In this document: positions 1 through 41,488 of the stretch, in pieces
Layout: every line of letters starts with the position of its first letter
Numbering within the stretch: position 1 is the first letter of the stretch
Source: Apostichopus japonicus
Lineage: Eukaryota; Echinodermata; Holothuroidea; Aspidochirotida; Stichopodidae
NCBI RefSeq assembly: GCF_037975245.1
Contig: NC_092567.1
Span: 991,214 to 1,055,213, forward strand
Direction of reading: 5' to 3'
Length of the DNA: 64,000 bases
Program-made: the position numbers and the translations under genes
Notes under the pieces: model-generated
What the model was told of the DNA's origin: nothing
Database searches by the model: none
Seen by the model: the letters and a program-made list of their open reading frames with translations, nothing else

Positions 1-514
1 AATGAAAAGAAATAGTTCAATCAATAAGACCACAATTCAGTATGCTTTGTTACCTTTTATGTTGTTTTCTTGCTTGACTACGGATTTTTGCATAACTTCG
101 TGAATTATGCAATATACGTGTCTCCTACACGTGTCTCCGGGGTCTCCACTGGGTGGAGGAATTTATATCCAAATAATGGTGGTGCGATTGCGAAAGCTAC
201 TTTTGGAGCTTTCATTTTGAAAGTACAATCGAACTTAGATTCATGAGTGGATAAATGTCTTTATTATAAATGAATACAACGATGTAATCACTAAAGCGGC
301 TGTTGTCACTAGATTGCATGTACAAACTAATATGCAGAAACTTCCAAACAACTTCACTACAAATTGAAACTAAAAAAGTCATATAAATAATCCTTTCAAC
401 CTTCGACGCCAACTTAACATTTTAGATCCCCCTGCAAGCAGGAACTCATGAAGATTATGAAGATTATGGACAACTCTGTAACTGACAAACAAAACTGACG
501 ACAAACATTAATCT

Positions 515-581
515 TGGAATGACTCGAACCGGGGACCTTATGATTGAAAGGCTCCGGCGTTAACCACTGAGCTAACACTCC
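515..581 (-). repeat. tRNA-like sequence (SINE head or tRNA pseudogene), unit 1
   Basis: On the minus strand an A-box-like TAGCTCAGTGG is followed by a B-box-like GGTTCGAGTC. An acceptor-like GGAGTG can pair with CATTCC, and a D-stem GCTC/GAGC is present. The T-stem cannot form and the anticodon loop is irregular, so it is not a working tRNA. It sits at the same place in all four units. A tRNA-derived SINE fixed before the array amplified is the simplest reading. Confidence 0.55.
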
Positions 582-855
582 TTTGTTAGCGTAAATATGC
601 TCATTAGTATTTGTGTTAACAGCACCGTTATAGTTAACTGTTTTGAAAAGCTGAATATTATGTGATGAATTAAACAGGTTCCCCAGTGTAAACGCAAAAC
701 AAGATATTCCTTGAGGTATGTTAATACAATGCTAAACTTTCGTTCTATTAAATCACGAGGAAACTTTTGGTGGTTTTGATATCTTTGATCCCTGATTATT
801 CTAATGAAACATTATCAATATGAAGCTGTCCCGGTCCCCTTCCCGAGTAATGTTC

Positions 856-864
856 TATAAATAG
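856..864 (+). promoter_or_regulatory. TATA-like box TATAAATAG, copy 1
   Basis: This good TATA consensus lies about 1.17 kb before the start codon and is conserved with its flanks (gtaatgttc...acattacaggggaga) in all four units. About 130 bp downstream a conserved stretch ends in TCATAG|GTAATT, a plausible donor for a 5' UTR exon. Copy 1 is odd because segments on both sides of the box, present in the other units, are missing. Promoter function is inferred from motif and conservation only. Confidence 0.45.
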
Positions 865-2038
865 ACATTACAGGGGAGAGCGTGGAATATCAAACCAAGT
901 ACTACATAACGGTTTGTTCTCAGTATAGTGTACTCAGAAAGATATTTCGTTCAATCTTCAGGTTTATTTTTCCTGTCTTCATAGGTAATTATCATGTCGC
1001 TTTCTACTTTCTCCCTACGTTTAACTATGCTAGGATTTTAACAATTTACGTGTGATGTTAAGTATAATGGTAAGTGATTAATTCAGCTACCATAATTGTG
1101 AGCATACGGGTTTTCATCGAACTTGTTCTGTGTGTTTGTGAGTAGGCCTGCGTACGAGGTCATTGTTCATAAGATATTGTACGTTGCACAAGAAAGCATA
1201 CAAACTTGTTGCAAAGCTTCCAAAATATATGTCCTATACCGTTTGCCCGAAGCGATTGCAATCGCTTTGACCAATTAAGAGCGTTGTGAGTAGAAGATTA
1301 TTCTCCATTGGCAAGTAACAATATTTTATTTTAGTTGATCACTCCGACAAGAAAACGTAATTAAATTTGATGTGTATTGTGTTGTTGGATGGATCCGGTT
1401 TTGCGATAACAGAACTATAGTCTAACATAGTAAAGTATATTCACTTTAATTGATGAGAGACTCTGAAAGTGAAATTAAACCATGACAATGTTAGGAGGGA
1501 GGAGCGTCTTTACTAATATAATTTACTTAATGATGGTATATTCAATTTGTGTAGTATTTTGAGAGATGGCGTCACAACATACAATTCCATGTCTATAATT
1601 CCATATCTATAATATTCGCATTGACACCTGATCTCTCACTGGTAAAGCTTCCACAGTTAATGTTATATGCAGAATCCAACCTTCCTTGAATTTCATGCAT
1701 CACCAAGAATTACCGTGAATAATCGATAAATAGAAGTTGATATGAAGTACTAGTACTGGAATTAAAGTAATTATCATTGTAGTGAGTGATTATGAAGAGT
1801 TGAATAGTTCATACCAACGAAAGGTTCTGTGTTATAGTATCCAAACATTAATTTTACATCACATGGTTTATGACTATATATTTGCCAGCGCAAACATTTA
1901 CCCATTTTATAATTGATATGAACATTTGAAAGAGAACACGGTATAATATTGGGTGATATAATAAAACTGTTGTCATGATTACCTTTAATAGATAAACACT
2001 TTACCAATAAATACGCCGAGCACAAACCTTTACTCGAG

Positions 2039-10898
<8,860 letters not shown>

Positions 10899-11119
10899 GA
10901 CAACATATTTTGGCATCTTTTCGCTTATACTCTGCGATAATTCCTAATGCGAAAGTTTCAGTAAAAGAGTTTAATCGATTTATTCTGTTTACCGTCTTGG
11001 TTGCTGGTTGCTAACATTTGTATTCGTCATCGACGTTGCGCAACAAAGTTCCATGTCTTTCAACAACTGTCAATTTCGAACAATAGAAGTATATCGTTGT
11101 TATAATGAACTTACATATA

Positions 11120-11125
11120 AATAAA
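11120..11125 (+). terminator. Poly(A) signal AATAAA, copy 1
   Basis: It lies 222 bp after the stop codon, in a segment conserved at the same position in all four genes. Confidence 0.5.
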
Positions 11126-14100
11126 CAAACGATTCATAATTCTTATTGAACTGGTTTGATTCATTCTTTGCAATTATTGTTCATGATAATGGTAAAACAA
11201 AACATAACTAGTTGGACAGGAGGAACTTTGTTAGATCAACGTTTCATAATTTCATTCGCTGGTTCGTGGTATCAAATGTTATTTTTTTTTAAAGAAGATT
11301 TTTTACAACACTTATACATTGCTTGCTTAGAAATTATCTTATGTTAAAATGTGATTGGCTGTATGGAGCGATTTGCTAATTAATATTATTTGAAATGATG
11401 TGCTTTATTCAACGAACATGTTCATAACATCCCACTATATTATTCTTTGCTAAGTTCGGACGTTAGTTTGCTATGAGGTACTGTGACGCTTAAAGCGCAA
11501 GAACTGACAGTTTGAGCAGAATGATCGTGTTTTATCATATGAAGGTTTGGAACTATTCATATTGCCGATACGAGTTCTTGAAGCATGATATGAGGTGACA
11601 ATATAGAACAGTTTTCATTGGCAAACTGTCTCAAATGGCAGATATTCCACCCGAAGTTTCTGCTCAAGTTTGATCATCTTTTGGCTTGCCATAGGCAAAA
11701 TGATTCGTGAGTCATTGTAATAACAACGCCCGACAGAGTTGAAATGCGACAATAAAGAAGCAGCGTCATCCATAATAGTATAGAAAGAAAAACACAAAAG
11801 TTAAATACCTTATGTGGAAGTTTATTGTTGCTGACGAAACAAATAAACCGCCAGTCTCAGTACTTGCATTGTCTAATACAAAGCCATTGCTAACCTATAT
11901 ATTCGAGTAATGTTATGCTCGAAAGATTCCACGCTGCAATCATTTCAGCTAGATGTGTTTATATATTCTCATATCGTGTATTTGTATAACACATACATAT
12001 ACTAACTGAATTGAAATTACGTATACGATGTTTATTTATCTTTTGAACACGCTAGATATCTGAACTGCAAGAGATTGCTTATACAATATTCACGCGTCAT
12101 CGATGGATGAATAAAATGGTCATTTAAGTTCGAATGAATTGATTAGATTATCTCCTCAATTGAGACAAGACTCTTATTGTTAATGCATTGGTTTGTAAAG
12201 AAAGATCTAGCCATTCCTTAAAGGGATCCTCTGGAGTGACATGTTCATTACATTAACAAGTACTTAACATCATTAAAAACACAATTTTTTGATACGTTGT
12301 ATGTAGAAATTCCAAAGATATGTCCGGTTGCAAGATAGAACATTATAGTAACTGCTGCCAATACAGCACTGTCTTGGTATATGATATAGCCTTACCAAAT
12401 ACTGTTCATTGAATATCGTGATGATTGATTACTAGTCATTTTACTCAATTCACGGCTACATATAACTGATGTGTGTTTGTAAAAAAAAATTCTCTTCCTC
12501 TCAACCCATACAGTACATTTACTATGTTTCGGAAAAGCTTAAATTTCGTAGTGGTACATGTTTTATTTTAATATTATTACACTTTGACCAGGATTTACTA
12601 GTTAAGTATGGCAGTTATATCCCTTTTCAATCGCATGATATTGTGTTGGCATATTAATGGTTGTACTTTACTTGTCACGACTTCATAATATATCCCAGGT
12701 AGAGAGTAAATGGTGTCTAGAATATTTTATTACAAACTGCCCGAATTAGCCCGAAATCGGTAATCTAGTAGTCATGCATGTGTTAAATTGTGACTTAATA
12801 TGTAAGGAAATTGTTTTAATGTAAACTAATATGAAAGTAAGTTGTGTACAAATTACTTCGATAATTAAGTGAATAAATGACGTTGAATATATGACTTAAA
12901 TGATTATAAAAATACAATGCTACGGGTAGTCACGGTAGTCGGTCAAGAAAACTCGTCGGTCGAAACCGATATACCCCCGGCAAACAAATGTTGTTTTTAC
13001 ACCTTTAAAGAAAAGTTTGTGTTGTTGTTTAGAGCGGTAATATACATTACGCAATATTTAAGATCACTTAAACATTGCATCGGTCAACCTGGAATCCCGA
13101 AACGAATGCGAAAATAACACTTATTGTATGATAGTTTATGTATTTTTGCATCTTCTATCATTCGCACCTCTCTACAGTAACAATTACCAATCAATCCGAA
13201 ACTGTATAATCACTTACCTAACCAACAATCGACTGCAGCCGTCCCTTTCTATCGATATTCGGAAAATGTTCATCCCGAAATCTCCAATTGACACTATAAT
13301 TGATAAACTGCCCTGGTAATACTTGTTTAAATCTGGCATGGGATGACTACGTTGCATCCGGCGAAGTTCCATATAACTTGAGCAGTCACTAACATCAGAC
13401 TTTAATGTAACAATTTGAAACGTAGACGTCTTCTGATTGTGGACATGTTTAGTAAGAGATAATTTGTATGTCTTCCTAACCAGCATTTGTATTCATGTGT
13501 GGAAAGAGATTCAAGTGTCGCCGCATTGGTAACGTTGGTCATTTGAAAAACGATCGACTGTGATTCTAACCTGACAGGATTATAAAACTGTTGTCATCAT
13601 ATCAACGTATTATATAATGCTCTCATTTGTTTATCTTCAGTAATAGTTTATAGAACTGCCAACTTTTTGAAAAGGCTATCTACGTAACGTTTTTTTTTTT
13701 TGTATTTTGTGGACGATGTAGACGATTGTAATGAAAAGAAATAAATCACTAATAAGACCACAATTCAGTATGATTTGTTATCTTTGATGTTGTTTTCTTG
13801 CTTGACCACGGATTTTTGGATAACTTTGTGAATTATGCAATAAACGCCCTACACGTGTCTTCAAGGTCACCACTGGGTGGAGGACTTTATATCAGAATAA
13901 TGGTGGTGCGATTGCGAAAGCTACTTTTGGAGTTTTTCATTTGAATGTACAATTGAACTTAGATTCCTGAGTGGATAAATGGCTTCTTTATTATAAATGA
14001 GTACAAGTATGTCATCACTATAATGCGGTGGTGTCACTAGATTGCATGACCAAAACTAATATGCAGAAACTTCCAAACATCTTCATTACAAATTGAAACT

Positions 14101-14325
14101 AAATAAGTCATATAGATAATCCTGTCAACATTCGACGCCAACTTAACATGTATATGTATTGTATGTATTTTAGATCCTCCTGCGAGCGGGTTCTCGCGAA
14201 GAAAACTCATTGGCTTATCAAAGCCGCAAGCTGACCGAAGTCAATCTCTTACATTCATATTTAACGTCTATGATTATGAATTTTCAATTGTCCACAACTC
14301 TGTAACTGGACGACATACATTAATC

Positions 14326-14393
14326 TTGGAGTGACTCGAACCGGGGACCTTATGATTGAAAGGCACCGGCGTTAACCACTGAGCTAACACCCC
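14326..14393 (-). repeat. tRNA-like sequence, unit 2
   Basis: Counterpart of the sequence at 515..581, with GGGGTG at the acceptor-like 5' end in place of GGAGTG. A-box and B-box cores are unchanged. Confidence 0.55.
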
Positions 14394-14638
14394 TATGTTA
14401 GCGTAAATATGCTCATTAGTATTTGTGTTAATAGCACTGTTATAGTTAACTGTTTTGAAAGCTGAATACTTTAGGATGAATTAAACAGGCTCCCCAGTGT
14501 AAATGCAAAACAAGATATTCCTTGAGGTATGTTAATACAATGCTTAACTTTCGTTCCATGAAATCACGAGGAAATTGTTGGTCTTTTTGATATCTTTGAT
14601 CCCTGATTATTCAAATGAAACATTATCAATATGAAGCT

Positions 14639-14712
14639 GTCCCTGTCCCCTTCCCCGTCCCCGTTACCGTCCCGGTCCCCGTCCCCGTCCCTGTCCCCGT
14701 CGGGGAGGGTCA
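14639..14712 (+). repeat. C-rich (GTCCCC)n tract upstream of copy 2
   Basis: A run of GTCCCC/GTCCCG hexamers ends in gtcggggagg. It stands out in AT-rich DNA and lies about 180 bp before the TATA-like box, so it could bind Sp/KLF-type factors. That role is inference from composition only. Confidence 0.6.
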
Positions 14713-14890
14713 TGGCGAAGGTCGGGGCTCACACTCAATCTCCGCCATCATGTGACCTTAAGCTTCTTTTCATTTTTTTCTGTTGCCATTCCGTACTATA
14801 CTAACAAATAAATTTCCTGTTTGAAGTCATAGGTACCGCCTTTATAATACGATACCAACCAGTAAAATTACAGCAAATTGAGTAATGTTC

Positions 14891-14899
14891 TATAAATAG
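14891..14899 (+). promoter_or_regulatory. TATA-like box TATAAATAG, copy 2
   Basis: Same motif and flanks as at 856, 1,014 bp before the copy 2 start codon. The longer form of the downstream leader, with the CRE, is present here. Confidence 0.45.
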
Positions 14900-15061
14900 A
14901 CATTACAGGGGAGAATGTGGAATATCAACTTTTGTATTTCACTTAATAAAGTACATAGACTGAGAAACTTTGCTTGAATGGACACTGGTTAAATGAAGTT
15001 TAGGGTTAAATGAAGTTTAAATGAAGGTATACAAAGGTACGCACGGGATTCATTGTGCTGT

Positions 15062-15069
15062 TGACGTCA
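15062..15069 (+). promoter_or_regulatory. Full CRE palindrome TGACGTCA, copy 2
   Basis: A perfect 8-bp CREB/ATF consensus sits 163 bp after the TATA-like box. It is conserved in copies 3 and 4 and absent from copy 1. It could regulate from within a 5' leader or belong to a downstream start site. Confidence 0.4.
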
Positions 15070-15912
15070 CGGTTAAAATGGCTTTGTACATTGCGTTTCG
15101 ACGTTCAATGGTCTATAGTTGTTATTTAGCAAACCAAGTACTACATAACGGGTAGTTCTCAGTATAGTGTACTCAGAGATATTTCGTTCAATCTCCAGGT
15201 TTATTTTTCCTGTCTTCATAGGTAATTATCATGTCTCTTTCTACTTTCTCCCTACGTTTAACTATGCTAGGGTTTTGACAGTTAACGTGTGTTCTAAAGT
15301 GTAATGGTTAGTGATTAATTCAGCTGCCATAACTGGTAAGCATACAGGTTTTCATCGGAGTTGTTCTGTGTGTTTGTGTGTAGGCCTGCTTACGAGATAA
15401 TTATTGATAAGACTTGTATGTTGCACAAAAAAGCATATAAACTTGTTGTGAAGCTTCCAAAATATATGGCGTCACAACATACAATTCCATGTATAGATAT
15501 TCGCATTGACACGTGATCTCTCACTGGTAAAGCTTCCACTGTTAATGTTATATGCATAATCCATGCTTCCTTAAATTTCATGCATCATCAAGAATTACCG
15601 TGAATCATCGATAAAGAAGTTTATATGAACTTTTAGTACTTGAATTGTCATTGAAGCGAGTGATTATGAAGATTTGAATAGTTCATACCAAAGAAAGGTT
15701 CTGTGTAATAGTATCCAAACATAAATTTTACATCACATGGTTTATGACTGTATGTTTCTCAGGGCAAACATTAACCAATTTCATAATTGATCCTAACGTT
15801 TGAAAGAAAACACGGTATAATATTGGGTGATATAATAAAACTGTTGTCATGATTACCTTTAATAGATAAACACTTTACCAATAAATACGCCGAGCACAAA
15901 CCTTTACTCGAG

Positions 15913-29120
<13,208 letters not shown>

Positions 29121-29341
29121 GACAACATATTTTGGCATCTTTTCGCTTATACTCTGAGATAATTCCTAATGCGAAAGTTTCAGTAAAAGAATTTAATCCA
29201 TTTATTCTGTTTACCGTCTTGGTTGCTGGTTGCTAACATTTGTATTCGTCATCGACGTTGCGCAACAAAGTTCCATGTCTTTCAACAACTGTCAATTTCG
29301 AACAATAGAAGTATATCGTTGTTATAACGAACTTACATATA

Positions 29342-29347
29342 AATAAA
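29342..29347 (+). terminator. Poly(A) signal AATAAA, copy 2
   Basis: It lies 222 bp after the stop codon, same spacing as in copy 1. Confidence 0.5.
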
Positions 29348-32300
29348 CAAACGATTCATAATTCTTATTCAACTGGTTTGATTCATTCTTTGAAATGATT
29401 GTTCATGATAATGGTAAAACAAAACATAACTAGTTGGACAGGAGGAACTTTGTTAGATCAACGTTTCATAATTTCATTCGCTGGTTCGTGGTATCAAATG
29501 TTATTTTTCTTTTAAAGAAGATTTTTTATAACACTTATACATTGCTTGCTTAGAAATTATCTTGTGTTAAAATGTGATTGGCTGTTTGGAGCAATTTGCT
29601 AATTATAGTAATTGAAATGATGTGCTTTATTCAACGAATATGTTCATAACATCACACTATATTATTCTCTGATAAGTTCAGACGTTTGTTTACAATGAGG
29701 TGCTGTGACGCTTAAAGCGCAATTGCTGACAGTTTGAGCAGAATTATCGTGTTTTATCATATGAAGGTTTGGAACTATTCATATTACCGATGCAAGTGCC
29801 TTGCAGCATGATATGAGGTGACAATATAGAATAGTTTTCATTGGCAAACTGTCCCAAATAGCTGATATTCCGCCCGAAGTTTTTGCTCAACTCTTGATCA
29901 TCTTTTGGCTTGCCATAGGCAAAATGATTCGTGAGTCATCGATATAACAATGCCCGTAATAGTTGAAATGCGACAATGAAAAAGTAGCGTCATCCATAAT
30001 AGTATAGAAAGAAAAACACCAAAGTTAAAAAGGTGGAAGTTTTTTGTTGCTGACGAAACAAATAAACCGCCAGTCTGAGTACTTGCATTGTCTAATACAA
30101 AGCCATTGTAAACCTACACTCGAGTATTGTTATGCTCGAAAGATTCCACGCAGCAATAATTTCAGCTAGATGTGTTTATTGAGTCTCATATCGTGTATCT
30201 ATATATAACTTGCATATACTAACTGCATTGAAATTATCTTAAACAATACACGTATACGATGTTTATTTATCTTTTGAACACGCTATATCTTGACTGCAAG
30301 AGATTGCTTATACAATATTCACGCGTCATTGATGGATGAATGAAATAGTCATTTAAGTTCGAATGAAATGATTAGATCATCTCCTCAATTGAGACAAAAC
30401 TTTTATTGTTAATCCATTGGTCTGTAAAGAAAGATCTAGTTATTCCTTAAAGGGATCCTCTGGAGTGACATGTACATTACATTAACAAAGTTAACATTAA
30501 AGAAAACTTTTTGGGGGGTAAGTTGTATGCAGAAATTTCAAAGATATGTCCGGTTGCAAGATAGAACAAGATAGTAACTGCTGCCAATACAGCACTGTCG
30601 TGGTATGCGATATAGCCTAACCAAATAGCCTAACCAAATACTGTTCATTGAATATCGTGATGATTGATTACTAGTCATTTTACTCAATACACGGCTACAT
30701 ATAACTGATGTGCGTTTGTAAATATTTTATCTTCCTCTTAACTCATACAGTACATTTACTATGTTTCGGAGAAGCTTAAATTTCGTAGTGGTGCATGTTT
30801 TATTTTAATCCTATTATTTACACTTTGACCAAGATTCACTAGTTTAGTATGGCATTTATATCACTTTTCAATCGCATGATATTGTGTTGGCCTATTAATG
30901 GTTTTACTTTACTTGTCACGGCTTAATAATATATCCCAGGTGGAGAGAAAATGATGTCTAGAACATTTTATTACAATCTGCCCGAATTAGCCCGAAATCG
31001 TTAACCTAGTATCTGAATATATGACTTAAATGATTTTTAAAATACAACCCTACGGGTAGTCACGGTAGTCGGTCAAGAAAACTCGTCGGTCGAAATCGAT
31101 AAACCCCCTGAAAAATGTTGTTTTTACACCTTTGAAGAAAAGTTTGTGTTGTTGTTTAGAGCGGTAAAATACATAACGCTATATTTGAGATTACTTCAAC
31201 ATTGCATCGGTGAACTCGGAATCCAGAAACGAATGCAAAAAATAACACTTTTAGCATGATAGTATATGTATTTTTTGCGCCTTGTATCATTCGCACCTCT
31301 CTGCATTAACAATTACCAATCGATCCGAAACTTTTAATCACCTAGTACCTAACCAACAATGGACTGGAGCGGTCCATTTCTATCGATATTCTGAAAATGT
31401 TCATCCCAAAATCTACAATTGACACTAAAATTAATATATTGCCCTGGTAAGAGTTGTTTATATCTAGCATGAGATGGCTACGTGGCATCCGACGAAGTTC
31501 CATTCAACTTGAGTAGTCACTTGTATGAGACGTTAGTGTAACAATTTGAAACGTAAACGTCTTCTGATTGGGGACATGTTTAGTAAGAGACAATTTGTGT
31601 TTCTTCCTAATCAGCATTTGTATTCATGTGTGGAATGGTATTTAAGTGTCGCCGCATTGGTAACGTTGGCCATTTGAAAAACGATCGACTGTGATTCTAA
31701 CCTGACAGGATTACAAATTGTTGTCATCATATCAACGTATCATAATGCTTTCATTTGTTTATCTTCAATGTAGTATATAGAACTGCTAACTTTTTAAAAA
31801 GGCTCACTACGTAAAGTTTATTTGGTATTTTGTATACGATTGTAATGAAAAGAAATAGTTCAATCAATAAGACCACAATTCAGTATGTTTTGTTATCTTT
31901 GATATTGGTTTCTTGCTTGACTACGGATTTTTGCATAACTTCGTGAATTATGCAATATACGCACTACACGTGTCTCCGGGGTCTCCACTGGGTGGAGGAC
32001 TTTATATTAGAAAAATGGTGGTGAGATTGCGAAAGCTAAACGTTTGGAGTTTTTCATTTGAAAGTACAATTGAACTTAGATTCCTGAGTGGATAAATGGC
32101 TTCTTTATTATAAATGAATACAACGATGTCATCACTAAAGCGGCTGTTGTCACTAGATTGCATGACCAAAACTTATATGCAGAAACTTCCAAACAACTTC
32201 CTTTCAACCTTCGACGCCAACTTAATATGTATATGTATTGGATGTATTTTATATCCTCCTGCAAGCAGGAACTCGCGAAGATGCCTCATTAGCTTATCAA

Positions 32301-32407
32301 AGCCGCAATTAAGCTGACCGAAATCAGTCTCTTACATTCATATTTAACGTCAATGATTATATGTTTCAATTGTCAACAACTCTGTAACTGGACGACAAAC
32401 AGTAATC

Positions 32408-32475
32408 TTGGAATGACTCGAACCGGGGACCTTATGATTGAAAGGCACAAGCGTTAACCACTGAGCTAACACTCC
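32408..32475 (-). repeat. tRNA-like sequence, unit 3
   Basis: Counterpart of 515..581. The D-loop region has one change (CACAAGCG in place of CTCCGGCG on the plus strand), which weakens the D-stem further. Confidence 0.55.
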
Positions 32476-32712
32476 TATGTTAGCGTAAATATGCTCATTG
32501 ATATTCGTGTTAATAGCACTGTTTTGAAAAGCTGAATATTTTATGTGAACAATTAAACAGGCTCCCCAGTGTAATTGCAAAACAAATATTCCTTGAGGTA
32601 TGTTAATACACTGCTAATATTTCGTTCTATAAAATCACGAGGAAATTTTGGTTGTTGGTTTTTATATCTTTGATCCCTGATTATTCAAATGAAACATTAT
32701 CAATATGAAGCT

Positions 32713-32790
32713 GTCCCGGTCCCCTTCCCGGTCCCGTCCCCGTAACCGTCCCGGTCCCCGTCCCCGTCCCTGTCCTAGTCGGGGAGGGTC
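32713..32790 (+). repeat. C-rich (GTCCCC)n tract upstream of copy 3
   Basis: Same element as at 14639 with small repeat-number changes. It produces Arg/Pro-rich frames on both strands that are not genes. Confidence 0.6.
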
Positions 32791-32972
32791 ATGGCGAAGG
32801 CCTGGGCTCACCCCCAAATCTCCGCCATCATGTGACCTTAAGCTTCTTTTCTTTTCTTTTTCTGTTGCCATTCCGTACTATACTAACAAATAAATTTCCT
32901 GTTTGAAGTAATAGGTACCAACTTTATAATACTATACCAACCAGTAAAATTGCAGCAAATTGAGTAATGTTC

Positions 32973-32981
32973 TATAAATAG
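32973..32981 (+). promoter_or_regulatory. TATA-like box TATAAATAG, copy 3
   Basis: Conserved box, 1,354 bp before the copy 3 start codon; the extra distance relative to copy 2 is the retained 370-bp block. Confidence 0.45.
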
Positions 32982-33143
32982 ACATTACATGGGAGAATGT
33001 GGAATATCAACTTTTGTATTTTACTAAATAAAGTACATAGACTGAGAAACTTTACTTGAATGAACACTGGTTAAATGAAGTTTAGGGTTAAATGAAGTTT
33101 AAATGAAGGTATACAAAGATACGCACGGGATTCATTGTGCTAT

Positions 33144-33151
33144 TGACGTCA
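33144..33151 (+). promoter_or_regulatory. CRE TGACGTCA, copy 3
   Basis: Perfect palindrome, 163 bp after the TATA-like box, in a conserved stretch (attgacgtcacggttaaaat). Confidence 0.4.
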
Positions 33152-34334
33152 CGGTTAAAATGGCTTTGTACATTGCGTTTCGACGTTCAATGATCTATAG
33201 TTGTTATTTAGCAAACCAAGTACTACATAACGGGTAGTTCTCAGTATAGTGTACTCAGAGATATTTCGTTCAATCTCCAGGTTTATTTTTCCTGTCTTCA
33301 TAGGTAATTATCATGTCGCTTTCTACTTTCTCCCTTCGTTTAACTATGCTAGGATTTTAACAATTTACGTGTGATGTAAAGTATAATGGTAAGTGATTAT
33401 TTGAGCTGTCATAACTTGTGAGCATACGGGTTTTCATCGGAGTTGTTCTGTGTGTTTGTGAGTAGGCCTGCGTACGAGGTCATTATTGATAAGATATTGT
33501 ACGTTGCACAAGAAAGCATATAAACTTGTTGTAAAGCTTCCAAAATATATGTCCTACACCGTTTGCCCAAAGCGATTGCATTCGCTTTGACCAATTAAGA
33601 GCGTTGTGAGTAGAAGATTATTCTCCATTGGCAAGTAACAATATTTTAATTTAGTTCCTCACTCCGACAAGAAAACGCAATTAAATTTGGTGTGTATTGT
33701 GTTGTTGGATGGATCCGGTTTTGCTATAACAGAACTATAGTCTAACATTATAGTAAAGTATAGTCACTGTAATTGATGAGAGACTCTGAAAATGAAATAA
33801 AACCATGACAATGTTAGGAGGGAGGACGTCTTTACTGATATAATTTATTTAATGCTGGTATATTCAATTTGTGTAGTATTTTGAGAGATGGCGTCACAAC
33901 ATACAATTCCATGTATAGATATTCGCATTGACACGTGATCTCTCACTGGTAAAGCTTCCACTGTTAATGTTATATGCAGAATCCATGCTTCCTTAAATTT
34001 CATGCATCACCAAGAATTACCGTGAATCATCGATAAAGAAGTTTATATGAACTTCTAGTACTTGAATTGTCATTGAAGCGAGTGATTATGAAGAGTTGAA
34101 TAGTTCATACCAAAGAAAGGTTTTGTGTAATAGTATCCAAACATAAATTTTACATCACATGGTTTATGACTGTATGTTTCTCAGGGCAAACATTAACCAA
34201 TTTCATAATTGATCCTAACTTTTGAAAGAGAACACGGTATAATATTGGGTGATATAATAAAACTGTTGTCATGATTACCTTTAATAGATAAACACTTTAC
34301 CAATAAATACGCCGAGCACAAACCTTTACTCGAG

Positions 34335-41261
<6,927 letters not shown>

Positions 41262-41482
41262 GACAACATATTTTGGCATCTTTTCGCTTATACTCTGCGA
41301 TAATTCCTAATGCGAAAGTTTCAGTAAAAGAGTTTAATCGATTTATTCTGTTTACCGTCTTGGTTGCTGGTTGCTAACATTTGTATTCGTCATCGACGTT
41401 GCGCAACAAAGTTCCATGTCTTTCAACAACTGTCAATTTCGAACAATAGAAGTATATCGTTGTTATAATGAACTTACATATA

Positions 41483-41488
41483 AATAAA
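41483..41488 (+). terminator. Poly(A) signal AATAAA, copy 3
   Basis: Doubled here (AATAAATAAA); it begins 222 bp after the stop codon. Confidence 0.5.

Larger units (their letters stand above)
1..2038. other. Spacer and 5' region upstream of MS4A copy 1
   Basis: No coding gene is supported here. The stretch is the right part of an array spacer. It contains a tRNA-like sequence, a short remnant of the C-rich tract (about 829..846), a TATA-like box and about 1.1 kb leading to the start codon. Compared with the other units it lacks roughly 270 bp just before the TATA-like box and roughly 230 bp just after it, so the CRE is missing. It keeps a block of about 370 bp (near 1200-1570) that copies 2 and 4 lack and copy 3 retains. 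Confidence 0.7.
10899..15912. other. Spacer between MS4A copies 1 and 2
   Basis: It begins with a 3' UTR of about 220 bp ending near the AATAAA at 11120, then about 4.8 kb without a gene I can support. The spacer after copy 3 (41262..46262) is almost identical to it; the spacers after copies 2 and 4 are more diverged. A minus-strand frame at 11615..11797 has counterparts in every spacer but does not stay in one frame. Near the right end are the tRNA-like sequence, C-rich tract, TATA-like box and CRE of copy 2. Relative to copies 1 and 3 it lacks about 370 bp near 15467. Confidence 0.7.
29121..34334. other. Spacer between MS4A copies 2 and 3
   Basis: After the poly(A) signal at 29342 there is no gene I recognise. 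It is alignable to the other spacers but is the most diverged of them and lacks about 130 bp near 31010 (the part around a tgcatgtgttaaat stretch of the copy 1 and 3 spacers). The tRNA-like sequence, C-rich tract, TATA-like box and CRE of copy 3 lie at 32408..33151. The 370-bp block near 33540-33890 is kept, as in copy 1. Confidence 0.7.

Noticed and set aside
515-581. Functional tRNA gene
   Set aside because: The T-stem cannot pair and the anticodon arm is irregular in all four copies.
32662-32893. Arg/Pro-rich frames on both strands
   Set aside because: They translate the C-rich promoter tract.
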